A stretch of 64,000 bases of DNA, taken from assembly GCA_020846875.1 (NCBI GenBank), contig JADLDB010000030.1:1-64000 (forward strand). The letters run 5' to 3'. The DNA comes from Myxococcales bacterium (GTDB lineage Bacteria; Myxococcota; Myxococcia; Myxococcales; Myxococcaceae). The notes under the pieces were generated by a model. The model searched no databases and was not told where the DNA came from. It saw only the letters and a list, made by a program, of their open reading frames with translations. Numbering within the stretch: the first letter of the stretch is position 1; every line of letters begins with the position of its first letter. This document shows positions 1 through 7,230 of the stretch, one piece after another. The translations under genes and the position numbers were made by a program.

Positions 1-894
1 CGGCTCGGCCGCAGCGACCGGAGGTGCTTCGGAACCCGCCTCGGTCGGTTCGCGGCGCCCAGTCGGCGCGCCGGAGCGCTCGGCGCCTCCAACGATCACG
101 GCAGCGGGCGGCGCGGTCGCCGCGGATCCCTCTGGTAACGCAGCGGGGCTCCCGGTGGACTCTTCGGCAGCCGCTGCGGCCGTGACTGGGCTGCCCGAGG
201 CGGAGGGCGGGGCGAGACGATCTGCCGGTGCCCCGGCGCCGTCTGCCGAGGGCTCGACGCGCCCGGGCTGCTCCGTCACCACCCGAGCGCCAGTCGCCTC
301 CACCTCTGGAGCCGAATCCGCCGGCGTCGGCGCGGCTGCGGCCGGGCTCGCCTCCACGGACGCGGCACCAGGCGACGTCGCCACCTCCTTCGCGGGGCCT
401 GGCGTCGGCACCTCGGCGCCGCTGGCTTCAGGGACTGGCGGCGGTTCGCTCCACGCACCTCGCGGTGGGGGAAGCGGAGCGCTCACCGACACCTCGTACA
501 CCTGGGCGCGTGCCTCGGCCGCCGGCGCGGACGGAGCCGGCGTCACCCACGAGAAGCCCTGGCCCCAGCCGCCTGTGCTGATCACCTTTTCCGGACGCGG
601 CGCGGAAGGCGCCGGCTTCGACGCCGGCCCCGCGCCCGGGCGATCGCGCGGAGGCAAGCCGATCGACACGTCATAGGCGTCGCGCTGCTCCTCGTCCGTG
701 AGCACGTCGAGGGCCTGCTTCAAGCGCAGCCGCAGCATGTCAGCGCGCGCCGCGTCCACGAGCCCGTACAGGGCCACCTGCTCCTCTGAATAGAGCCGGG
801 TCAGCCGATCCCACGCGCGGCGGATCTCCTCCGTCGTCGCGCCGACCGAGACCTCCAGCACCTCGTAGTGCGTCTGAACCTGAAACGGCTTCAC
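1..894 (-). CDS. Degenerate J-domain protein with Pro/Ala-rich region (partial)
   Basis: The reading frame is open from a GTG at 894 to the window edge, so the 3' end is missing. The first ~75 residues follow a DnaJ J-domain pattern (HYEVLEVS, then EEIRRAWDRL, then LTDEEQRDAYD), but the HPD tripeptide needed to stimulate Hsp70 is replaced by a YSEEQ-like stretch, so chaperone activity is unlikely. The remaining ~220 visible residues are Ala/Pro/Glu-rich and low complexity. The start overlaps the stop of the upstream ATPase gene as GTGA, which implies translational coupling. The partner ATPase suggests a cell-organisation role, but function is unknown; a distal domain may lie beyond the window. 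Confidence 0.7.
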   Translation of the reverse strand, partial: MKPFQVQTHYEVLEVSVGATTEEIRRAWDRLTRLYSEEQVALYGLVDAARADMLRLRLKQALDVLTDEEQRDAYDVSIGLPPRDRPGAGPASKPAPSAPRPEKVISTGGWGQGFSWVTPAPSAPAAEARAQVYEVSVSAPLPPPRGAWSEPPPVPEASGAEVPTPGPAKEVATSPGAASVEASPAAAAPTPADSAPEVEATGARVVTEQPGRVEPSADGAGAPADRLAPPSASGSPVTAAAAAEESTGSPAALPEGSAATAPPAAVIVGGAERSGAPTGRREPTEAGSEAPPVAAAEP

Positions 895-1856
895 CGCTCC
901 AATGCAATCAGGTTTTCCGCGAGGCGCAACACGCCACTGGCGGCCGCGCTCTCGGGGAAGGCGTGGATCAACGCCCGGCGGGCGCGCACCGACTGCCACA
1001 CCGAGTCGTCGTGGCTGACGCAGCCCAAGTACCCCAGGTCGAGCCCGAAGAACTTCTTCCACGCGGACGCCACCGTGGGGCCTACGTCGAAGTCGTTTCG
1101 CGTGCGCGCCTGGTTGATGACGATCCACGGGTGGAAGCCGCCGAGGGTCAGCTCGAGGCGCGCCGCGCCCGGAGGATCGACGGCCCGCAGATCCTCCACC
1201 ACGTCCCACGGGGAGCGCGCCGGCCGGCCGTCCCGAGGAGCGATCGCCGCGCCCACCCGCTGCGCGAAGTCCGAGTCGGGGGCGTCGCCCTGCAGCTTGC
1301 GGAAGAAGGCCGCCTTGATGAAGCGGTACGCGTTCTCGATGGACGTGGGCTCGGGCAGCATCACCACCACGCCGGTGTCCGCCAGCAGGAAGAAGTCGAG
1401 CACGTTGAAGCTGGTGCCTGCGCCGAGATCGAGCAGCACGTAGTCGACCTCCAGCGTCCGCAGGTGCCGCAGGAGCTTGGTCTTCTGGGCGTGCCTGGGG
1501 TTGGCCGCGTCCAGCCCATCGGAGGCGCCGGACACCAGCGACAGCCCGTCCACGCCCGTCGGCACCGCCACGTCGTCGATCCGCACCACCCGCTTGTCCA
1601 CGAAGTCCGAAAGCGTCACCGCTGGCTGGTTGATGCCCAGGCAGGTGTGCAGATTGGCGCCGCCCAGATCCGCGTCCACCAGCACCACCTTCGCCCCCCG
1701 CTGCGCCAGCGCGATCCCCAGGTTGGCCGAGAGCAGCGACTTGCCGATGCCACCCTTCCCTCCGCCGACGGCGATGATCCGCCGCGCGCGCGCCTTGCGA
1801 GGCCCGCTGGAGCGCGCCCGCAGCTCGATCACCCGTGCTTCCGAGTCCTGGCTCAT
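891..1856 (-). CDS. MinD/ParA-family P-loop ATPase
   Basis: 321 aa. A deviant Walker A motif (GGGKGGIGKS, residues 31-40, signature Lys34 and Lys39) is followed by VDADLGGANLH and a DYVLLDLGAG segment, the order seen in MinD, ParA and FlhG/FleN ATPases that position structures in the cell. The N-terminal ~25 residues are basic and may be an extension. No MinE, ParB or flagellar gene is visible, so the cargo is unknown. Its stop overlaps the start of the J-domain-like gene, and the HNH gene ends 13 bp upstream, so all appear to be one transcript. Family assignment is firm; specific role is open. Confidence 0.85.
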   Translation of the reverse strand: MSQDSEARVIELRARSSGPRKARARRIIAVGGGKGGIGKSLLSANLGIALAQRGAKVVLVDADLGGANLHTCLGINQPAVTLSDFVDKRVVRIDDVAVPTGVDGLSLVSGASDGLDAANPRHAQKTKLLRHLRTLEVDYVLLDLGAGTSFNVLDFFLLADTGVVVMLPEPTSIENAYRFIKAAFFRKLQGDAPDSDFAQRVGAAIAPRDGRPARSPWDVVEDLRAVDPPGAARLELTLGGFHPWIVINQARTRNDFDVGPTVASAWKKFFGLDLGYLGCVSHDDSVWQSVRARRALIHAFPESAAASGVLRLAENLIALER

Positions 1857-1869
1857 GTCTCAGCTGCCT

Positions 1870-2469
1870 CTAATCCTCTCCGAGCTCGACGTTCCAGTAC
1901 GACGCGTCGGCCAGGGTGAGGAAAGGCAGCCAGGCCCTCACGGTGTCCTTCCGGGCCGCGCCGCGCATCAGCGGCGTCCACTTCGGCCGGAAGGGGGCGC
2001 GGAGCAGCTTCATGCCCGCCTGATCCGGCGTGCGTCCGCCCTTGTTCAGGTTGCACTCGATGCACGAGCACACCACGTTCTCCCAGCAGGTCCGGCCCCC
2101 CTGGGTCCGGGGCACCACGTGATCCAGGTTGAGCTCGCTGCGCCGCAGCCGCCGCCCACAGTACTGGCAGGTGTCCTTGTCGCGGGCGTAGATGTTGAGG
2201 CGCGAGAAGCGCACCCGCACCCGCGGCAGCTTCTCGAAGGCGGTCAGCACCAGCACCCGGGGGACCTTGATCCGCCGCGAGATGGTGTGGATCGCCTCCT
2301 CCTCCACCGCCGCGGACAGGGCCGCCCAGTCGGCGAAGTCGTACAGCCGGTATTGCTCGTCAATGGCGCGCGCCACGCCCTGGTACAGGAGCGAGACCGC
2401 CCGCTTCACGTTGGTCACGTGCACCGGCTGGTAGTGCCGATTCAGCACGAGGACAGCCCCGTTCACCAT
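1870..2469 (-). CDS. HNH endonuclease family protein (copy 1, downstream of selA)
   Basis: 199 aa starting at ATG 2469, which overlaps the selA stop by 7 nt; the longer in-frame extension runs through selA and was not used. The centre has CQYC, then LDHVVPRTQGG, then a second pair CIECN, the zinc-knuckle HNH pattern of single-domain bacterial HNH nucleases. The N-terminus (VLNRHYQPVHVTNVKRAVSLL) matches the paralogue on the other side of selA. Whether it cuts DNA in vivo is unknown; such solo HNH genes are common in myxobacteria and lack an assigned role. Confidence 0.82.
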   Translation of the reverse strand: MVNGAVLVLNRHYQPVHVTNVKRAVSLLYQGVARAIDEQYRLYDFADWAALSAAVEEEAIHTISRRIKVPRVLVLTAFEKLPRVRVRFSRLNIYARDKDTCQYCGRRLRRSELNLDHVVPRTQGGRTCWENVVCSCIECNLNKGGRTPDQAGMKLLRAPFRPKWTPLMRGAARKDTVRAWLPFLTLADASYWNVELGED

Positions 2470-3845
2470 GTGCGCTCCCTGGCGGCGACCACGCAGCGGG
2501 CCACCGCGTCGACGTCGGCGTCCGACAGGCACCGCACGTCCAGCCACACCTCGTCGTCCGCGATGCGCGCGACCACGGGTGGATCTCCGGCCCTCAAGCG
2601 ATCATGCAGCTGCGCCGCGCCCTCGCCCTCCACCGCTACCGCTACCGCCCAGGACGGCGGCTCCGCCAGCGGCATCGAGCCCCCGCCCACCCGCCCGGTC
2701 ACCTGCACCACCCGGGAGCGCACCTTCACCGCCTCGAGCGAGGTGGCCAACACCTTCGCGCGGGCATGGAGCGTCTGCGTCTTCGCGGCGAGCAGCGCCC
2801 GGGCCGGCACCTCGCCGTCCTTCCCGTCGCGGTAGAGTTCCAGCGTCGCCTCCAGCGCCGCCACCGTCAGCTTGTCTACGCGCAGCGCCCGGTCGAGCGG
2901 GTGCTTCTCCAGGCGCGCGATCAGCTCCTGCTTGCCCACCACCACACCGGCCTGTGGCCCCCCCAGCAGCTTGTCACCGCTGAAAGAGACGAGATCCGCC
3001 CCTGCGGAGATGATCGAGGCCACCGTCGGCTCAGCCGTCAGCCCCTCGCCGTGCAGGGGCAAGAGCGCCCCGCTGCCGAGATCCTCGTAGAGCGGCACGC
3101 CCCTCTCGCGCGCCAGACCGGCCAGCTCGCGCGTGCCCACCTCCTCGGTGAAGCCCACCACCGCGAAGTTGGAGCGGTGCACCTTCACCAGCAGCCCCGT
3201 CTCGGGCCCCATCGCCCGGGCGTAGTCCACAAGGCGCGTCCTGTTGGTGGTGCCTACCTCGACCAGCGTGGCGCCGGACTGGTGCATGACGTCGGGCACC
3301 CGAAAGCCGCCGCCGATCTCCACCAGCTCTCCGCGAGAGACGACCGCCTGCCTGCCCTGCGCCAGGGCGCTCAAGGCGAGCAGCACCGCCGCCGCACAGT
3401 TGTTCACCACCAGAGCTGCCTCGGCGCCGGTGAGCGCACACAGGGCGTCCACCACGTGCACGTAGCGGCTGCCCCGCTCGCCCTCGTCCAGATCCAGCTC
3501 CAGGTTGCAGTAGCCCCGCGCCACGGCGGCGATCCGCTCCACGGCGCGCTCGGCGAGCGGCGCCCGGCCCAGGTTGGTATGCAGCACCACGCCGGTGGCG
3601 TTGAGCACCTTCCGCAGGTGGGGACGGGTCAGCCGGGCGAGCGCCTCGGCGACATCGGCGTCGGCGAAGGCGCGATCCTCCCCGCCCAGCAGCCGGGCGC
3701 GCGCCGACGCCACCGCTTCCCGCAGCACCCGCACCTGGAGCGGCCGGGGTTGGTCCGAAAGGAGCGACGACACCGCCGGACGAGCGAGCAGCTCGTCGAT
3801 CGACGGGAGCGCGCGCAGGCGCTCCATTCGGGTCGCTTCGTCCAT
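2463..3845 (-). CDS. selA: L-seryl-tRNA(Sec) selenium transferase SelA
   Basis: 460 aa, the usual SelA length. SelA is the PLP-dependent enzyme that turns seryl-tRNA(Sec) into selenocysteinyl-tRNA(Sec) with selenophosphate. The PLP lysine is in SFSGDKLLGGPQ (Lys292 by my count), with the family motifs NATGVVLHTNLGRAPL near residue 80 and ALRVDKLTVAALE downstream. It is flanked on both sides by HNH endonuclease genes rather than by selB, and neither selB, selD nor selC (tRNA-Sec) is visible here. A TAGACT box 14 nt upstream of the ATG and no good ribosome site suggest a very short leader. Confidence 0.93.
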   Translation of the reverse strand: MDEATRMERLRALPSIDELLARPAVSSLLSDQPRPLQVRVLREAVASARARLLGGEDRAFADADVAEALARLTRPHLRKVLNATGVVLHTNLGRAPLAERAVERIAAVARGYCNLELDLDEGERGSRYVHVVDALCALTGAEAALVVNNCAAAVLLALSALAQGRQAVVSRGELVEIGGGFRVPDVMHQSGATLVEVGTTNRTRLVDYARAMGPETGLLVKVHRSNFAVVGFTEEVGTRELAGLARERGVPLYEDLGSGALLPLHGEGLTAEPTVASIISAGADLVSFSGDKLLGGPQAGVVVGKQELIARLEKHPLDRALRVDKLTVAALEATLELYRDGKDGEVPARALLAAKTQTLHARAKVLATSLEAVKVRSRVVQVTGRVGGGSMPLAEPPSWAVAVAVEGEGAAQLHDRLRAGDPPVVARIADDEVWLDVRCLSDADVDAVARCVVAARERTW

Positions 3846-4150
3846 GACGACTGAACCAAAGTCTAGCCAACCCCCTTCGGGAGAGCGACTTTCGGGAGAG
3901 AAAACACCGGGTTCGCGCGGACAGCGAGGACTGCTGCCCGCGCGAGAGGCGCGACCCGGCGGCGCGTGAATGCCCCGTGTGGTGACGTGTGGGTGTCAGG
4001 CGATCGTCTATCGGGCCGCATGGGGCGCCATGGTCCTGTGCAGCTTGGACCAGCGCCCAGCACTGCCGCTTCGGGCAGCCACTGTGCTCCATGCCGACTC
4101 GACGACGAACGCTGTAACGCCCGTCACCGCGATGAACACGACAACCCGCC
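3846..4150. other. Intergenic region between selA and the second HNH gene
   Basis: 305 bases with no supportable gene. Short frames exist on both strands but have no recognisable protein content or ribosome site. It contains a TTCGGGAGAG direct repeat (3876-3885 and 3891-3900) and, on the minus strand, a TAGACT box at 3860-3865 that could be the -10 element for selA. I looked for a selC-type long tRNA and did not see one. Confidence 0.5.
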
Positions 4151-4696
4151 TCAATCTTCCTCGAGGCTGCCGTGCCAGTAGGTCAGATCCCTCAGCCAGT
4201 TCTTCCAGGTCGAAGGCATGCCCTTCTGCCAGGTGAACGTGAAGCGGAGCGTCTGCGGGAGCTTCGTGGGCTTCACGGGCGCGGTGAGCAGCCTCATGCG
4301 GGCCTGCTCGGGCGTCATGCCGCCCTTCGCCTGGTTGCAGGGGACGCAGGCGATCACGATGTTCTCCCAGTGCGTGCCGCCACCCTTCGAGCGGGGGATC
4401 ACGTGATCGTACGTGGCCTCCGCCCGGGTGACGTTGCGGCCGCAGTACTGACAGCGGCCCAGGTCACGCGCGTAGACGTTCTCTCGGCTGAAGCGGATGA
4501 CCGGCTTGCGGCGCTTGAGCATCCGCAGGAAGCGGACCACCGACGGCATCTTCACCTCGAAGGTCACCGAGCGGATGGTCTTGTCTTCGTACTCCTCGAC
4601 CAGCTCCACCTTGCCCAGGAACAGGAGGGTGATGGCGCGCTGCCAGGGGATGCGGGCGACGGGCTGCCAGCCAGCGTTCAAGACCAACGTTTCCAT
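4151..4696 (-). CDS. HNH endonuclease family protein (copy 2, upstream of selA)
   Basis: 181 aa. Layout as in copy 1: N-terminal VLNAGWQPVARIPWQRAITLL, then CQYCGRNVTRAEATYDHVIPRSKGG and CVPCNQAKGG, giving two zinc-binding Cys pairs around the HNH core. A strong ribosome site (AAAGGAGGTGG, 8 nt before the ATG at 4696) fixes the start and predicts efficient translation, unlike its neighbours. It lies 305 bp upstream of selA on the same strand. The paralogue pair probably arose by duplication; the biological substrate is not known. Confidence 0.85.
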   Translation of the reverse strand: METLVLNAGWQPVARIPWQRAITLLFLGKVELVEEYEDKTIRSVTFEVKMPSVVRFLRMLKRRKPVIRFSRENVYARDLGRCQYCGRNVTRAEATYDHVIPRSKGGGTHWENIVIACVPCNQAKGGMTPEQARMRLLTAPVKPTKLPQTLRFTFTWQKGMPSTWKNWLRDLTYWHGSLEED

Positions 4697-4828
4697 GTGC
4701 GTGCCACCTCCTTTCCCCGGGGTTCAAGCCGGCTCACTTCGTCCTGGACGGACGACGCCGCTCGCCATTCCTGAACGCATCACAAGCAGTTGCGGGCCTG
4801 TGGGGGCAAGTCGCACCGGCCAAAGGCG

Positions 4829-7201
4829 CTACCCCTTCCCGGCCCTGGGCGGGGTGGGGGCGCGCTCGAAGGGGGCCACGGTGCGGGCCACGTCGGCCGG
4901 CGCGTAGAGCAGCTTGTACGTGTTGTAGCTGCGCAGCACGCGCTTCACGTAGCCGCGCGTCTCCTGCAGGGGGATCTGCTCGACCCACGCGGCCAGATCC
5001 TCGTCGCCGTTCTCCCTCCGCCAGCGCGACACCGCCGACTCGCCGGCGTTGTAGCCGGCCAGCGCGAACTGCTTCACGCCGCGGGCACGCAGGAGCAGAT
5101 CGGACAGGTAGCGGGACCCGAGGCGGATGTTGAGATCCGGCTCGAGCAGCTGTGCGTGCGAGGGCCGCTTGAGCTTCAGCTTGCCGGCCACCTCGGCGGC
5201 CGTGGGCGGCATCAACTGGCACAGGCCCAGCGCGCCCGCCCAGCTGAGCGCCTTCGGGTCGAGCGCGCTCTCTTCCCGCATCAGGGCCTGGAGGAGATCG
5301 GGATCGAGGCCGTCGGCCGCGGCGCTGTGCGTCACCACCAGCTCGCGGAACGCGCGGGGGTAGGCGATCTCCCACAGCGCGCGGCGCTCGGTGGAGATGG
5401 GCCCGGCGAGATCGCCCTTGAGCCACAGCCGGGCCAGCCCGTGCGCCTGACGCTCCTGGCCGGACATGGCCAACACCAGCACCAACAGCCGCACCGGCTC
5501 GCGGGGGAGCCTGCTGCGATCGATGGACAGGAGCTCACCGGGCACCAGCTCGCCCATGCCCAGCCGCAACAGCTCCACCGCGCCGAGGAAGCGTCGGTCC
5601 TTCGCCAGCGGCCCCGGGTGGACGGGGAAGGGATCGCCCGTCTGGGCGGCGGCCGCCACGTCCGCGAGCAGGCCCACGCCCTTGTGGGGATCGAGCTGCT
5701 CCACCCGCTCGCGCGAGATGAGTCCGTAGTACGTCGCCGGGTGCTCCAGCGCGTTCTTCACCAGCAGCGCCACCGCGTCGTCCTTCTGACCCAGTTGCTC
5801 CAGCACCCGGCTGCGCCAGTAGCGCGCGCGCTCGACCTCGTAGCCGTCCTCCGCGCCGGCGTAGCGCCCCTCCAGCTCCTCGAGGAAGGGCCGGGCCTCG
5901 TCCCACCTGCCTTCCTGCCAGCGCGCCCAGAAGAGCTTGAAGAGGGCCTCAGCGGCGAAGTCGCCCTGCGGGTAGCGATCGACGACGTCCAGCAGGCGCT
6001 CCACGGCGGCGTCCGTCTCTCCGCGGTGGAGGTGCACGTCTGCGGCGAAGAAGAGCGCGTCGTCCGCGAGCGGGTGATCCGGGAAGCTCTTCGCCAGGCT
6101 GGCGTACGTTCCCGCGGCCAGCACCGGGGCGGACATCGTCTGGCTGAAGCCCAGGGTGAAGAGCGCCTTCGCCTTGAGTTCCGGGTCCTTGCAGCGCCTG
6201 GCCACCGGCGCGAGCGTCTGGACGGCGATCGAATGCTTGCGCAGCTTGCGGTAGCCCTTCCCCACGGCGAAGTGCGCCCGGCAGGCCGCGGCGTCGGGCA
6301 GAGCCAGGCCGGGCAGCAGCGGCTCGATCAGCGCCACCCCCTGGGCGTTGCGGTGCGCGTCGATCAGCGCCTCTCCGCGGGCGACGAGGGCGTCGGTGCC
6401 GACGGCGGACAGGTCGCCCAGCCGCTCCTCCGCGCGCGCGGCTTCGCGCCGGGCCATGGGGTGCTTCGACCACAGCGAGAGCAGCGCCTCGCGCTCCTTC
6501 TTCTGATCGCCGCGCCAGGCGTAGACGTCGGCCTGCACCAGCAGCGCTTCAGCGCCCACGTCGCGGCCCCAGGGCGGGGCCGGGCGATCGACCCAGGGCG
6601 CAAGCAGCTTGAGCGCGTCCGACGACTTCTTCAGGCGCGTCAAGGCGCGCGCCCGGCCCAGCCCCGCGTCGGTCCCGAGGCGTGACTCGGAGGACACCTG
6701 CGCGTACACCCGCTCGGCGGCCGCCCAGTCCTTGAGCTGCTCGTAGGCCTGTCCGGAGTGGACGAGGCAGCGATCCGCGAGGGCCGGCCAGTCCGCCGCC
6801 AGCTTCTCCAGCTCTGCGCCCGCGAAGGCGAAGTCGCGCTCCCGCAGCGCCGAGAGCGCCCGGAGGAACCGCACCGGCTGGCTGTCCGGCACCTCGGCCA
6901 ACAGGGACCGCGCGGTGGAGTACCGGCCCGCGTCGAAAGCCGCCTTCGCCTCCGCCAGGATCCCCGAGCCGAAGTACGGCGCGAAGTCCGCGCGGCTCAA
7001 GGTGGGGCCAGGATCGATGGCTTCGACAACGCGCGGCAACGGGAAGGCCGGGTTGTCCACGCGCAGCAGCCCGGGGTCGGACACGTCCTCACCCTCGGGT
7101 GGCAGGGAAGGCTCGTCGGTGGGCTCTGCGGGTTGCGCCAGCGCGCCCGTGCACAGGCACGCCGCCAGGGTGAACGTCGAGGGGAAGCGCACGAGCCGCA
7201 T
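4829..7201 (-). CDS. Slt-type lytic murein transglycosylase with TPR-like N-terminal region
   Basis: 790 aa. An N-terminal signal (LAACLCTGALA) could be cleaved after ALA or processed as a lipoprotein at the LAAC box; either way the protein is exported. Roughly residues 60-600 are alpha-helical TPR-like repeats, as in the Slt70 superhelix. The C-terminal SLT domain has the catalytic Glu (EES, about residue 644), then GALGLCQLMPPTAAEVA and AGYNAGESAVSRW, diagnostic for family 1 transglycosylases that cleave peptidoglycan to 1,6-anhydro products. It diverges from the histidine kinase gene across only 29 bp. Confidence 0.92.
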   Translation of the reverse strand: MRLVRFPSTFTLAACLCTGALAQPAEPTDEPSLPPEGEDVSDPGLLRVDNPAFPLPRVVEAIDPGPTLSRADFAPYFGSGILAEAKAAFDAGRYSTARSLLAEVPDSQPVRFLRALSALRERDFAFAGAELEKLAADWPALADRCLVHSGQAYEQLKDWAAAERVYAQVSSESRLGTDAGLGRARALTRLKKSSDALKLLAPWVDRPAPPWGRDVGAEALLVQADVYAWRGDQKKEREALLSLWSKHPMARREAARAEERLGDLSAVGTDALVARGEALIDAHRNAQGVALIEPLLPGLALPDAAACRAHFAVGKGYRKLRKHSIAVQTLAPVARRCKDPELKAKALFTLGFSQTMSAPVLAAGTYASLAKSFPDHPLADDALFFAADVHLHRGETDAAVERLLDVVDRYPQGDFAAEALFKLFWARWQEGRWDEARPFLEELEGRYAGAEDGYEVERARYWRSRVLEQLGQKDDAVALLVKNALEHPATYYGLISRERVEQLDPHKGVGLLADVAAAAQTGDPFPVHPGPLAKDRRFLGAVELLRLGMGELVPGELLSIDRSRLPREPVRLLVLVLAMSGQERQAHGLARLWLKGDLAGPISTERRALWEIAYPRAFRELVVTHSAAADGLDPDLLQALMREESALDPKALSWAGALGLCQLMPPTAAEVAGKLKLKRPSHAQLLEPDLNIRLGSRYLSDLLLRARGVKQFALAGYNAGESAVSRWRRENGDEDLAAWVEQIPLQETRGYVKRVLRSYNTYKLLYAPADVARTVAPFERAPTPPRAGKG

Positions 7202-7230
7202 CGTACACGGCTAGGATGTAGGTCAACTTC

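Noticed and set aside
155-676. Plus-strand frame at the left edge
   Set aside because: It is the complement of the Ala/Pro-rich part of the J-domain gene, which is open on the minus strand and starts with a recognisable domain.
3846-4150. Possible selC (tRNA-Sec) beside selA
   Set aside because: No long acceptor and variable-arm structure or TCA anticodon context was found on either strand.
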